A stretch of DNA of 20,736 nt from an uncultured Bacilli bacterium. Its GTDB lineage: Bacteria; Bacillota_I; Bacilli_A; RF39; UBA660. The stretch lies in assembly GCA_934086355.1 (NCBI GenBank), contig CAKOID010000012.1:1-20736 (forward strand), given 5' to 3'. Below are positions 7,486-15,161 of this stretch, one piece after another. Within the stretch, counting starts at the first letter, position 1. The number at the start of each line of letters is the position of its first letter. Made by a program: the position numbers and the translations under genes. The notes beneath the pieces were generated by a model that was given only the letters and a program-made list of their open reading frames with translations, did no database searches and was not told where the DNA came from.

Positions 7486-8371
7486 AAGAAAAGCATTAGG
7501 AAAAGGATTAGAACAATTATTTAATAGTGAACCATTAAATATTGATACACTAAATAATTACGAAAAAGAAATAGTTAGCGGTGCAAAAGATAGTGACATA
7601 TTAGAAATACCTGTTGATGAAATAAGAAGCAACCCTCATCAACCAAGAGAATATTTTGATGAAGAATCATTAAGAGAATTATCTGAATCAATTAAAGAAC
7701 ATGGACTAATAGAACCTATTATCGTAAAAAAAAGTATTAAAGGATATGATTTAGTTGCCGGTGAAAGAAGAACTAAAGCAGCAAGACTTGCAGGATTAAC
7801 AAAAATTCCAGCAATAATAAGAGATTTTACAGATCAACAAATGATGGAAATTGCATTAATAGAAAATATACAAAGAGAAGACTTGTCTCCAATAGAAGAA
7901 GCAACAGCATATAAAAATTATATTGATGCAACTGGATTAACACAAGAAGAAGTAGCAAATAAATTTGGAAAATCAAGAAGTTATATAACAAATTTATTAG
8001 GACTTTTATCACTTCCTAAATACGTTCAAAAAGAAGTAATGAATGGTACTATAAGTATGTCACATGCAAGAGTACTAAGTAAAATAGATGATGTAGACAT
8101 GATACTTAACTTAGCACAAAAAGTAATAGATGACGGAATAAGTGTAAGAGAACTTGAAACATTAAGTAAAGAAGAAAATGTTATAAAGAAAAATAAAATA
8201 GTTAGAGTATCAACTCTTAATCCAAGATTTAAAATATATGAATCAGTATTACGTGATGTAACAGGTACTAAAGTACAAATATCAAAAAATAAAATATCAA
8301 TACCATTTGATACTGATAAAGATTTAGAAAGAATATTAGAAATATTAAACATAGATATAGAAGGTGAATAA
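7475..8371 (+). CDS. parB: Chromosome-partitioning protein ParB (Spo0J)
   Basis: CTP-dependent DNA clamp that loads at parS sites, spreads, activates ParA and recruits SMC. It has 298 aa. N-terminal ParA-contact segment KRKALGKGLEQLF (residues 4-16); CTP-binding/N-domain with NPHQPR (53-58), IKEHGLIEPIIV and GERR (96-99, the arginine box); ENIQREDLSPIEEA; a helix-turn-helix at about 156-177 (TQEEVANKFGKSRSYITN); and a C-terminal dimerisation domain. AAGGAGG (7456-7462) precedes the ATG by 12 nt, inside parA. I saw no sequence resembling the classical parS palindrome in the window, so ParB may load elsewhere. Confidence 0.96.
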   Translation: MESKRKALGKGLEQLFNSEPLNIDTLNNYEKEIVSGAKDSDILEIPVDEIRSNPHQPREYFDEESLRELSESIKEHGLIEPIIVKKSIKGYDLVAGERRTKAARLAGLTKIPAIIRDFTDQQMMEIALIENIQREDLSPIEEATAYKNYIDATGLTQEEVANKFGKSRSYITNLLGLLSLPKYVQKEVMNGTISMSHARVLSKIDDVDMILNLAQKVIDDGISVRELETLSKEENVIKKNKIVRVSTLNPRFKIYESVLRDVTGTKVQISKNKISIPFDTDKDLERILEILNIDIEGE

Positions 8372-8372
8372 T

Positions 8373-9170
8373 ATGCTAGATTTTTTACTTAACCCAAAAG
8401 TTTATGGAACAGTAATAATTTTATTATCATCATACATTATATACAAAATACTATATGATATAGTAGACAAAATAGTTATAAAAGGTAAAGATGAATTAGA
8501 AATAAAAAAACGTACAACAATATTACATTTATTTAGAAATATAGCAAGATATTTAATATTAATTATAATGATTTTACTTTTACTAAACTTATATGGAATA
8601 AATACAACAAGTCTTATTACAGGTTTAGGTATAGCTGGAGTAGTAGTTGGTTTAGGATTACAAGACGTATTAAAAGATGTCTTTAATGGAATAAGCATAA
8701 TATTTGATAACTACTATGTAATAGGAGACATAGTTGAATATGAAGGATTCACAGGAACAGTAATAGAATTTGGTTTAAAAAATACAAAAATAAAAAAATA
8801 TACTGGTGAAGTATTAATAATATCTAATAGAAACATAGATAAAATAATTAATATTACTCAAGAAAAAGCATCAACATGTATAAGTATTCCAACTGCTTAT
8901 GAAGAAGATTATGATAAAGTAGAAAAAGTAATAAAAGATACACTAGATACTTTTAAAGAAAATAATAAAGAAGTATCAAAAGTAGAATATCTTGGAATAA
9001 ATGAACTTGCTGATTCTAGTATAATATATCAAGTATTAATAACATGTAATAGAGGAAAACAATGGGCTGTAAAAAGATTATTCCTTAAAGAAATAAAAAT
9101 AGCATATGAAAAAAATAATATAAAAATACCTTATAATCAATTGGAGGTACATAATGGAACAAAAATATAA
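8373..9170 (+). CDS. Small-conductance mechanosensitive channel, MscS family
   Basis: Membrane-tension-gated channel that releases solutes on hypo-osmotic shock. It has 265 aa from the ATG at 8373; AAGGTGA at 8361-8367, in the end of parB, is the ribosome binding site, so the in-frame GTG at 8364 is rejected. Three membrane helices: about 10-29, about 47-69 (LILIIMILLLLNLYGI), and the pore helix TM3 with glycine-rich GLGIAGVVVGLGLQDVLKDVFNGI, the MscS pore signature. Then the beta domain (IGDIVEYEGFTGTVIEFGLKNTKI) and the cytoplasmic alpha/beta vestibule. It overlaps DUF951 by 17 nt. An mscS gene after parAB and before DUF951 is seen in other Firmicutes. Confidence 0.9.
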   Translation: MLDFLLNPKVYGTVIILLSSYIIYKILYDIVDKIVIKGKDELEIKKRTTILHLFRNIARYLILIIMILLLLNLYGINTTSLITGLGIAGVVVGLGLQDVLKDVFNGISIIFDNYYVIGDIVEYEGFTGTVIEFGLKNTKIKKYTGEVLIISNRNIDKIINITQEKASTCISIPTAYEEDYDKVEKVIKDTLDTFKENNKEVSKVEYLGINELADSSIIYQVLITCNRGKQWAVKRLFLKEIKIAYEKNNIKIPYNQLEVHNGTKI

Positions 9171-9339
9171 TGTGGGTTCAATAGTTACAATGAAAAAACC
9201 ACATGCATGTAAAGAAAATAAATGGTGCGTTACTAGAGTAGGTGTAGATATAAAATTAAAATGTTTAGGTTGTAATCACATAATAATGTTAGATAGATTA
9301 GAATTTGAACGTAAATTAAGGAGCATAGTAAATGAATAA
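9154..9339 (+). CDS. DUF951 family small zinc-ribbon-like protein
   Basis: A 61-aa protein of unknown function conserved in Firmicutes. Seen: MKKPHACKENKWCVTRVG, then DIKLKCLGCNHIIMLDRLEFER. The family pattern (KKPHPC...W...R.G.DI.LKC.GC...VML.R..FE) is matched almost throughout; the cysteines around KCLGC and HAC could bind a metal. GGAGGT (9143-9148) lies 5 nt before the ATG, inside mscS. It sits in the usual place, just after mscS; in many relatives ychF follows, but here a transporter gene does. Role not known. Confidence 0.88.
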   Translation: MEQKYNVGSIVTMKKPHACKENKWCVTRVGVDIKLKCLGCNHIIMLDRLEFERKLRSIVNE

Positions 9340-10870
9340 AATAAGAAAAATAAGAGATAAAGTTGTATTGCATCCAATAATGTCATTCTTAATACTTATA
9401 TTAATAACAATATGTGTAAGTGGAATATTGTCTTTATTTGATATTACTGGAAGTTATAGCACTGTAAATACTAAAAGTAATTCATTAGAATCAACTATGA
9501 TTACTATTGAAAACTTATTTAGTTTAAGAGGATTAAAATACATATTCTCAAATACAGTATCAAACTTTGCATCATTTACACCATTATCAATGCTACTAAT
9601 TACCTTGTTAGGTATAGGTATAATGGACAAAACTGGATTTCTAGATACATTATTCTATGTACTAACTAGAAAATTAAGAAAAAATGTAGTTACATTTATA
9701 TTAGTATTAATTTGCATATTATCTAGCATAGCTGGCGATATATCTTACATAGTATTAATCCCAATATCAGCATTATTATTTAAATACGGAAAAAGAAATC
9801 CACAAGCAGGAATAATAACTGCATTTGCCGCAATAAGCTGTGGTATTGGAATAAATATATTTATAAATTCAGTAGATTCTTCTTTATTAACATATACACA
9901 AGATGCTGCGAATTTATTAAAAGAAGGGTATACAATAAAAACAACAAGTTTTATGATAATAATGATTTTAGCAACTATAGCACTATCATTCATAATAACT
10001 AATATAACAGAAAAAAATATTATTCCTAGATTAGGAAAATATGAATTTGAAGAAGAGGAAGAAAAATACGTTTCAAAAAAAGAATTAAAAAGTTTATATA
10101 TTTCAATAATTATAGGTACAATATATTTATTAATTTTCATATATAATATAATTCCAGGATTACCACTAAGTGGAAATTTACTAGATTATTCACAAAAATT
10201 ATATATTGATAAGTTATTCGGATATAATTCATTCTTTAATTCAGGATTTGTATTTGTAATAACAATATTATTCTTCATAAATGGATTAACATACGGAATA
10301 TTAACAAAAAGTATAAAAAATAACAGAGATGTATGTGATGATTTATCACATTCACTAGATGCAATGGGTAAAGTATTAGTATTAATATTCTTTGCATCAA
10401 CATTTATATCTATATTAAAATATTCAAATATAGGTATGCTTATAACAAGTTGGTTTGCTAATATAATTTCAACAACTAAATTTACTGGATTACCACTTGT
10501 ATTACTAGTATTTATACTAAGTGCAATATCAACATTAGTATTGCCATCATCAATTTATAAATGGTCAATATTATCATCTGTATCAGTTCCAGTTCTAATG
10601 AATTCAGGAATGACACCAGAATTTGCACAATTAATATTTAGAGCAGGTGAATCAGTTACATATGGATTAACACCAGTAATGGCATATTTTGTAATATTCT
10701 TAGCATATATGGAATTATATAATCAAGATAAAAAAGGTGTCGGATTATTTAAATCACTAAAATATTTAGTACCATATTCATTAGGAACGTTATGTATGTG
10801 GTTAGTAATTATAATAGTATGGTACTTAGTAAATATACCATTAGGTATAGGTGTATCACCATTATTGTAA
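9332..10870 (+). CDS. AbgT-family transporter
   Basis: Polytopic inner-membrane protein of 512 aa, with about 11-13 hydrophobic segments. The AbgT family takes up p-aminobenzoyl-glutamate (a folate breakdown product), and several members export sulfonamides. Family-like features: a short charged N-terminus followed by HPIMSFLILI; FTPLSMLLITLLGIGIMDKTGFLDTL; SSIAGDISYIVLIPISALLF (the conserved SN.AxDAxYVxLIPL region); a hairpin/loop stretch around residues 400-445 with VLPSSIYKWSILSSVSVPVL; and RAGESVTYGLTPVMAYF. AAGGAG (9318-9323) is 8 nt before the ATG; the gene overlaps DUF951 by 8 nt, so it belongs to the par operon. The assignment to the family is good; substrate and direction are not determined. 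Confidence 0.83.
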   Translation: MNKIRKIRDKVVLHPIMSFLILILITICVSGILSLFDITGSYSTVNTKSNSLESTMITIENLFSLRGLKYIFSNTVSNFASFTPLSMLLITLLGIGIMDKTGFLDTLFYVLTRKLRKNVVTFILVLICILSSIAGDISYIVLIPISALLFKYGKRNPQAGIITAFAAISCGIGINIFINSVDSSLLTYTQDAANLLKEGYTIKTTSFMIIMILATIALSFIITNITEKNIIPRLGKYEFEEEEEKYVSKKELKSLYISIIIGTIYLLIFIYNIIPGLPLSGNLLDYSQKLYIDKLFGYNSFFNSGFVFVITILFFINGLTYGILTKSIKNNRDVCDDLSHSLDAMGKVLVLIFFASTFISILKYSNIGMLITSWFANIISTTKFTGLPLVLLVFILSAISTLVLPSSIYKWSILSSVSVPVLMNSGMTPEFAQLIFRAGESVTYGLTPVMAYFVIFLAYMELYNQDKKGVGLFKSLKYLVPYSLGTLCMWLVIIIVWYLVNIPLGIGVSPLL

Positions 10871-10876
10871 AGAAAT

Positions 10877-10906
10877 GTAAAGAAGTAAAAAAATACTTCT
10901 TTTTTA
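10877..10906 (+). terminator. Terminator of the parA-abgT operon
   Basis: Stem AAAGAAGTA (10879-10887) / TACTTCTTT (10894-10902), loop of six A, followed by a T run. The outer GT/AC bases extend it. Confidence 0.85.
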
Positions 10907-10963
10907 CTTTATATAATCTAACAAAAGTGTTATATTAATTCATACAAAAAAGGAGAGATTAAT

Positions 10964-11815
10964 ATGATGAAATATATTGATACATTATTTTTATCATCTA
11001 CTAACAAATATACAGTATTAATATTTTACACAATATTAACACTAATTATAGGTAAAGCATTAATATATATTTTAAAAAAACAATTAATCAAAATAAATAA
11101 TAATAGATTACAATACAAAACATTAAATTTTATTAAATTAATTATTTCAATAATAGAAATATTAATAATTTATTTAATATGGGAAAGTAATATAAAAAAT
11201 GCAATGACATTAATAAGTTTTGTATCTGCAGCAATAACATTATCTTTAAAAGATTATATATTTAATCTATTTGCCGGCCTTTATATAAAACTTTATAAAC
11301 CTTTTAAATTAGAAGATAGAATTGAAATAAAAGGACAAAAAGGTGATGTAATAAATCTAGGTGCCTTAGCTTTTGAATTATTAGAAGTAAGTGATAATTA
11401 TGGACACCAAAGTACAGGCGTAGTATTAATAATTCCTAACTCAACAATATTTACAGAAACAGTAAAAAATATGAATAAAGGATTTAAATATATATGGGAT
11501 GAAATAAAAGTACAAATATCTCTTGATAGTGATGTTATATTAGCAAAAAAGACTTTATACAGAATAATAAATAATATAGATGTAATAAAAAATATACCAA
11601 CAAAAATGAAAAATGAATTAAAAAATAATACTTCATATAGAATGTATTATAATAAATATGAACCAATGATATATACAGAAGTAAAAGATAAACATATAGA
11701 ACTAAACATAAGATTTTTAATAAATCCAAAAAAAGCAAGATTAGTTGAATCATATATATGGAATGAAATATTAAAAGAATATAAAAATGAAAATATCCAA
11801 CTTATAAAAGAATAA
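10964..11815 (+). CDS. Second MscS-family mechanosensitive channel-like protein
   Basis: A 283-aa protein with helices at about 18-37 and 55-73, then a pore-like helix TLISFVSAAITLSLKDYIFNLF, followed by the beta-domain signature (PFKLEDRIEIKGQKGDVINLG) and a hydrophilic cytoplasmic domain. In contrast to the first channel, the pore helix lacks the glycine zipper and has small residues A and S instead; conductance or gating may differ (inference). AGGAG (10951-10955) is 8 nt before the first of two adjacent ATG codons; the first is chosen. The next gene begins 56 nt downstream without a visible terminator between, so they may form one transcript. Confidence 0.8.
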   Translation: MMKYIDTLFLSSTNKYTVLIFYTILTLIIGKALIYILKKQLIKINNNRLQYKTLNFIKLIISIIEILIIYLIWESNIKNAMTLISFVSAAITLSLKDYIFNLFAGLYIKLYKPFKLEDRIEIKGQKGDVINLGALAFELLEVSDNYGHQSTGVVLIIPNSTIFTETVKNMNKGFKYIWDEIKVQISLDSDVILAKKTLYRIINNIDVIKNIPTKMKNELKNNTSYRMYYNKYEPMIYTEVKDKHIELNIRFLINPKKARLVESYIWNEILKEYKNENIQLIKE

Positions 11816-11871
11816 TGTAGTTTACAAAACAAAATAAATTTATTAAAATTATAGTAGAAAGGAGCCTAGAC

Positions 11872-12423
11872 ATGTTAAATAAATTAAACAAATTCTTATA
11901 CTCGTCTATTATAATATCTATAATAATGTTTATCATAGGATTAATATTCATTATTTATCCAGAAGTATCATTTACAACAATAACTTATATATTATCAATA
12001 TTACTTATTGTAAATGGAATATATTTCTTAATAGAAAAAGAATCAAGTATATTCTTCTCTAGTTTCTTAACACTAGGTGTTATAGAATTATTACTTGGTA
12101 TTATAATGCTAGTTAATCCAGATATTGTAAAAACATTATTCCCTATAGTAGCAGGTATAATAATGATTACTAAATCAACACTAGATTTAAGACTTTCTAT
12201 ATTACTTTATAGAAATAATATTAGTAGTTGGTTATCACTTCTAATATGTTCTATAATATCTATTATATGTGGTTTAATAATTATACTTAATCCTAGTATT
12301 GGAACTATAGCATTAACAACTTCTCTAGGAATACTAATTACAGTATATTCTATATCTAATATAATAGATACAATTATATTTAAAAAGAACATAAAAGAAA
12401 TAACAAAATTATTAGAAAAATAA
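11872..12423 (+). CDS. DUF308/HdeD-like six-helix membrane protein
   Basis: A 183-aa hydrophobic protein built from three tandem two-helix units, each with a glycine-rich turn and an aromatic/Asn-Pro motif: GLIFIIYPEVS (about 23-33), GIIMLVNPDIV, and GLIIILNPSIG. This repeat is typical of DUF308/HdeD proteins, of which E. coli HdeD is linked to acid resistance; the biochemical role is unclear. AAAGGAG lies just upstream of the ATG. The C-terminus is a short charged tail (KKNIKEITKLLEK). Directly followed by a terminator. Its position after an MscS-like channel suggests membrane or envelope stress (inference). Confidence 0.75.
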   Translation: MLNKLNKFLYSSIIISIIMFIIGLIFIIYPEVSFTTITYILSILLIVNGIYFLIEKESSIFFSSFLTLGVIELLLGIIMLVNPDIVKTLFPIVAGIIMITKSTLDLRLSILLYRNNISSWLSLLICSIISIICGLIIILNPSIGTIALTTSLGILITVYSISNIIDTIIFKKNIKEITKLLEK

Positions 12424-12450
12424 GACTTCGTTTGAAAGTCTTTTTTTTAT
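12422..12450 (+). terminator. Terminator after the DUF308 gene
   Basis: Stem AAGACTT (12422-12428) / AAGTCTT (12436-12442), 7-nt loop CGTTTGA, then eight T. The stem begins within the stop codon. Confidence 0.88.
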
Positions 12451-12454
12451 TATA

Positions 12455-12483
12455 TTGAGAATATTAAATTTTCTTGATAAAAT
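12455..12483 (+). promoter_or_regulatory. Putative promoter of the TPR-protein gene
   Basis: TTGAGA (12455-12460), 17-nt spacer, TAAAAT (12478-12483); 40 nt before the ATG. Confidence 0.55.
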
Positions 12484-12523
12484 ATAAATATATTAATAAT
12501 TTATTTGAAAGGAGTAAGGTAGT

Positions 12524-13417
12524 ATGGATAATAAATTAAATAATATGATACAACAATTTATAGAGAACAACAACATAGATAACATTGATGAATTAAATGA
12601 AAAAATGCAAGATTTTTTAGAAAAATATAACAATGGAGAAATTGAATATGAAAACACTCTATTAGATGATGCTTATGAAATGTTAGAAGAAGCAGAAGAT
12701 GCAAGCAAAGATAGAAAAGAAAGAATAGATATTGCTAAAAAAGTTTATAAAAAATATCCTGAATGCTTTGATGCTTTATTACTACAAGTTAAATTAGAAG
12801 ATAATTTTATAAAAAAACTAAAACTTTTAAACGAAGGATTAATTGAAGAAAAGAAAAGATTAGAAAAAGAAAATTATTTTGATAAAGAAAATATAGGACA
12901 CTTTTATGGTATTTTTGAAACAAGACCATATATTGGTGGTCATTACATGAAAGCAGATATTTTACTTTTAACTGGTAAAATAAAACAAGGAATAGAAGTA
13001 TGTAAAGAAATACTAAGATTAAATGAGAATGATAATACTGGTGTTAGATACAAATTAATGGCAGCATATGCATATTTAGAAGAAGAAAAATCAGCATTAG
13101 ATTTATATAAAAAATATCCTGAAGAAGATTTAGAAATGTTATTTCCATTATTTGCCCTATATTATAAATTAGGTGACGAAGCAAAAGCAAAAAGTTATTT
13201 AAATAGAATTAACAAAGCAAATAAACATTTTATAAAATATTTTAAAGATACTATTAAAGAAAATGAAGATGTTATGTCTGGATACTATCAAAAAGGAGAT
13301 TCTTCTGAAGTTCTAATGTATTTTGAGACTTACTCATATTTAACAGACACTATGCCTTTACTTGATGAATTTGTATTAGAAAACAGTGAAAAGAATAGTA
13401 CTAAAAAGAAAAAATAA
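12524..13417 (+). CDS. TPR/ST7-like helical repeat protein
   Basis: A soluble, strongly charged 297-aa protein. The N-terminal 80 residues are acidic and helical (LLDDAYEMLEEAEDA); the middle holds FYGIFETRPYIGGHYMKADILLLTGKIKQGIEVCKEILRLNENDNTGVRY in outline, the ETRPYM..A..L...G....A....M..LNPNDN.G.RY pattern known from bacterial ST7/TPR-like proteins; helical repeats continue (SALDLYKKYPEED, then FALYYKLGDEAKAKSYL). The C-terminus ends in a lysine run (TKKKK). There is no signal peptide. GAAAGGAG lies 12 nt before the ATG. Such repeats usually bind other proteins; the partner is not evident from the neighbours. Its 3' end slightly precedes the metK promoter and no clear terminator separates them. 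Confidence 0.65.
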   Translation: MDNKLNNMIQQFIENNNIDNIDELNEKMQDFLEKYNNGEIEYENTLLDDAYEMLEEAEDASKDRKERIDIAKKVYKKYPECFDALLLQVKLEDNFIKKLKLLNEGLIEEKKRLEKENYFDKENIGHFYGIFETRPYIGGHYMKADILLLTGKIKQGIEVCKEILRLNENDNTGVRYKLMAAYAYLEEEKSALDLYKKYPEEDLEMLFPLFALYYKLGDEAKAKSYLNRINKANKHFIKYFKDTIKENEDVMSGYYQKGDSSEVLMYFETYSYLTDTMPLLDEFVLENSEKNSTKKKK

Positions 13418-13421
13418 ATCA

Positions 13422-13450
13422 TATACAAAATATAAAAATAGTGTTAAAAT
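13422..13450 (+). promoter_or_regulatory. Putative extended -10 promoter of metK
   Basis: TATACA (13422-13427), 17-nt spacer, TGT-TAAAAT (-10 at 13445-13450, TG extension at 13442-13443). A start near 13457 would place a hairpin, GTATTA-GAAA-TAATAC (13457-13472, GNRA loop), at the very 5' end of the RNA. Confidence 0.45.
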
Positions 13451-13489
13451 AAAATTGTATTAGAAATAATACGTTAAATAATTATAATT

Positions 13490-13619
13490 TTTTATCAAGA
13501 ATGAGGGAGAGAATTAGCTCTAAGAACTCATACCAACCTGCAAGTAAGTAAGGTGGTAATGCTAATATCGATGAAAGAGATTTTTATAACGATAACTCTT
13601 TCAAGAGTTTTTTATTTTT
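13490..13619 (+). promoter_or_regulatory. SAM-I (S-box) riboswitch with terminator/antiterminator, controls metK
   Basis: Matches the S-box core: TTATCAAGA (13492-13500), P2 ATGAG (13501-13505) / CTCAT (13527-13531), ACCAACCT then AAGGTG at the P3 position (13532-13555), and P1 closing TTATC (13492-13496) / GATAA (13591-13595). The pseudoknot usually written CTGG/CCAG is here ATTAGC (13513-13518) / GCTAAT (13561-13566), a compensated variant. Expression platform: terminator AACTCT (13594-13599) / AGAGTT (13604-13609), loop TTCA, and T run; competing antiterminator TGAAAGAG (13572-13579) / CTCTTTCA (13596-13603). Expected logic: SAM binding stabilises P1 and lets the terminator form, shutting off metK. 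Confidence 0.88.
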
Positions 13620-13645
13620 GATAAAAAGAGAAAGAGGGAGATTAT

Positions 13646-14761
13646 ATGAAATATTATTTAACAAGTGAATCAGTAACGGAAGGGCATCCAGATAAAATAT
13701 GTGATAAAATCAGTGATTACATATTAGATGAAGCATTAAAACAAGATAAAACTAGCAAAATGGCAGTTGAAGCAACTATAAAAGATGACTTAATACTTAT
13801 TTACGGAGAAGCAACAACTAAAGCAACATTAGATTATGGCACTTTAGCAAAGAAAGTTTTAAAAGATATAGGCTATGAAGAAGAATTTAATGTAATAGTT
13901 AAAGTAAATAAACAATCTATTGAAATAAATAATGCAGTAGAGCAGGATAAAATTATGGCTGGAGACCAAGGAATAATGTTTGGTTATGCAACAAATGAAA
14001 CAAAAGAATATATGCCACTACCAATCCTTTTAGCAAATAAATTAGCAAAAAGATTATCAGATGTAAGAAAAAAAGAAAAAAATTCTATATTAAAACCTGA
14101 TGGCAAAACACAAATAACTATCGAATATGAAAATGATATTCCAAAAAGAATAGATACAATAATTATTGCATCTCAACATAAAGAAGATATAGATAAAAAA
14201 GAGTTAGATAATTTAATTATTAATGAAGTAATATATAAAGTTGTTCCTACCAATCTAATCGATAAAAATACAAAAATATTAATAAATACAAGTGGTAAAT
14301 TCACAATAGGTGGTTCTTTTGGAGATAGTGGAACAACAGGTAGAAAAATAGTTGCAGATACTTATGGAGGAATAGGAAAAGTAGGTGGAGGATGTTTTAG
14401 CAGTAAAGACCCATCTAAAGTAGATAGAAGTGGAGCATATTATGCAAGATTTGTTGCTAAAAATATTGTAGCTAATAACCTAGCAGATAAATGTGAAATA
14501 GAATTAGCATATGCAATAGGAAAAGAATATCCAATTTCTATTTACATAAATACATTTAATACGAATAAAGTAGATATAGATAAAATATATGAATTTGTAA
14601 ATAATAATTTTAATTTCAGTGTAGATAATATAATAAAAGAATTAGATTTATTAAATTCAATATATTACGATTTAGCATCTTATGGACATTTCGGTAGAAC
14701 AGATTTAAACTTGTCTTGGGAAAGAATAAAAATAATAAATAATTTATTATATAAACGATAA
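13646..14761 (+). CDS. metK: S-adenosylmethionine synthetase
   Basis: Makes S-adenosylmethionine from methionine and ATP with release of PPi and Pi; cytosolic tetramer. At 371 aa it is slightly shorter than most (about 385-400). Seen: SESVTEGHPDKICDKISD (residues 7-24, with His14), MAGDQGIMFGYATNET (D107-Q108-G109), DGKTQITIEY, ASQHKEDID, a GGSFGDSGTTGRK motif (usually GGPxGDxGLTGRK), ADTYGG, GGGCFSSKDPSKVDRSGAYYAR (usually GGGAFSGKDPTKVDRS), and YGHFGR near the C-terminus. Catalytic His, Asp and Lys positions appear kept; the substitutions mark a divergent lineage. GAGGGAG lies 7 nt before the ATG. Feedback control is by the riboswitch upstream. No terminator immediately follows; the hairpin at 14881-14910 could end the transcript. 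Confidence 0.95.
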   Translation: MKYYLTSESVTEGHPDKICDKISDYILDEALKQDKTSKMAVEATIKDDLILIYGEATTKATLDYGTLAKKVLKDIGYEEEFNVIVKVNKQSIEINNAVEQDKIMAGDQGIMFGYATNETKEYMPLPILLANKLAKRLSDVRKKEKNSILKPDGKTQITIEYENDIPKRIDTIIIASQHKEDIDKKELDNLIINEVIYKVVPTNLIDKNTKILINTSGKFTIGGSFGDSGTTGRKIVADTYGGIGKVGGGCFSSKDPSKVDRSGAYYARFVAKNIVANNLADKCEIELAYAIGKEYPISIYINTFNTNKVDIDKIYEFVNNNFNFSVDNIIKELDLLNSIYYDLASYGHFGRTDLNLSWERIKIINNLLYKR

Positions 14762-14768
14762 GTTTTAT

Positions 14769-14797
14769 TTGAAAATATATAAACAATATGTTATTAT
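14769..14797 (+). promoter_or_regulatory. Promoter of plus-strand small RNA, copy 1
   Basis: TTGAAA (14769-14774), 17-nt spacer, TATTAT (14792-14797). Conserved with copy 2, including most of the spacer. Confidence 0.7.
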
Positions 14798-14803
14798 GAA
14801 TAC

Positions 14804-14915
14804 GTCAAGGCGACTTGAATATAATAAAAAAGGGAATACTTAACAAGCTCATGTTGAGTACTTACCATTATTAATGGTGTGCATTTAATATACGTTAGAT
14901 TGAGTGCTTTTATTA
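14804..14915 (+). ncRNA. Putative antitoxin-like small RNA, copy 1 (about 110 nt)
   Basis: Bounded by the promoter at 14769-14797 and a terminator GCATTTAAT (14881-14889) / ATTGAGTGC (14899-14907) plus T-rich tail. Predicted folds: TCAAG-GCGA-CTTGA at the 5' end (14805-14818, GNRA loop), TACTTAACA / TGTTGAGTA (14837-14845 / 14852-14860) with loop AGCTCA, and ACCATTA-T-TAATGGT (14864-14878). No reading frame with an RBS is seen in it. It runs opposite to, and overlaps about 90 nt of, the 3' untranslated region of the minus-strand peptide mRNA, as RatA, SR4 and related antitoxin RNAs do. No experiment supports it here. Confidence 0.55.
14822..14860 (-). terminator. Minus-strand terminator of peptide mRNA, copy 1
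   Basis: Read on the minus strand: TACTCAACA / TGTTAAGTA stem (14860-14852 / 14845-14837, one G-T pair) followed by TTCCCTTTTTTATT. The same hairpin lies inside the plus-strand RNA. Confidence 0.65.
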
Positions 14916-14925
14916 TATAGTTTTA

Positions 14926-15009
14926 TTATACTAAAGTAGTAAAAAGTAAGGATATCAATAAAAAGATAATAAATATAAGAGATAAAATTAAAAAATCTTT
15001 CTTAGACAT
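14926..15009 (-). CDS. 27-aa hydrophobic membrane peptide, putative type I toxin, copy 1
   Basis: The peptide begins MSKKDF, continues with an uninterrupted run of I/L/F with two serines (residues 6-23) long enough for one membrane helix, and ends TTLV. Size, charge at the N-terminus and single helix resemble type I toxins such as Fst, TxpA or BsrG, but the sequence does not match any I recognise. AAGGAAGGAG (15030-15021) precedes the ATG by 11 nt and lies in a hairpin (GTCTC 15019-15023 / GAGAC 15045-15049) expected to limit translation. Compared with copy 2, the frame length is kept with two synonymous and two conservative changes (S2T, S20A). Its promoter is less clear than that of copy 2: TTTACA (15095-15090), 17 nt, GAATAT (15072-15067). 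Alternative role: small membrane regulator or secreted peptide. Confidence 0.65.
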   Translation of the reverse strand: MSKKDFLILSLIFIIFLLISLLFTTLV

Positions 15010-15018
15010 AATAACCAA

Positions 15019-15049
15019 GTCTCCTTCCTTAATAAAAGAATAAAGAGAC
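15019..15049 (-). promoter_or_regulatory. RBS-masking hairpin in peptide mRNA, copy 1
   Basis: Outer stem GTCTC (15019-15023) / GAGAC (15045-15049) encloses the Shine-Dalgarno GGAG. Copy 2 has GCCTC / GAGGC, a compensated base-pair change. Confidence 0.6.
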
Positions 15050-15126
15050 AAGTAATGGGCTGTTAAATATTCTTAAAACAATAAATATGTGTAAAAAAGC
15101 ATAAATAAAACATATAACAAAAAACT

Positions 15127-15155
15127 TGCAAATATATAAACTGTATGTTATTATG
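15127..15155 (+). promoter_or_regulatory. Promoter of plus-strand small RNA, copy 2
   Basis: TTGCAA (15127-15132), 17-nt spacer, TATTAT (15150-15155). Confidence 0.7.
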
Positions 15156-15161
15156 AATATG

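Noticed and set aside
6575..10963. parS site near parAB
   Set aside because: I searched by eye for the TGTTTCACGTGAAACA-type palindrome and close variants and found none; a computed scan of the genome is needed to be sure.
300..12392. Other minus-strand open frames opposite conserved genes
   Set aside because: All lie antisense to recognisable genes, are rich in Leu/Ile/Tyr from AT-rich complement, and lack convincing ribosome binding sites.
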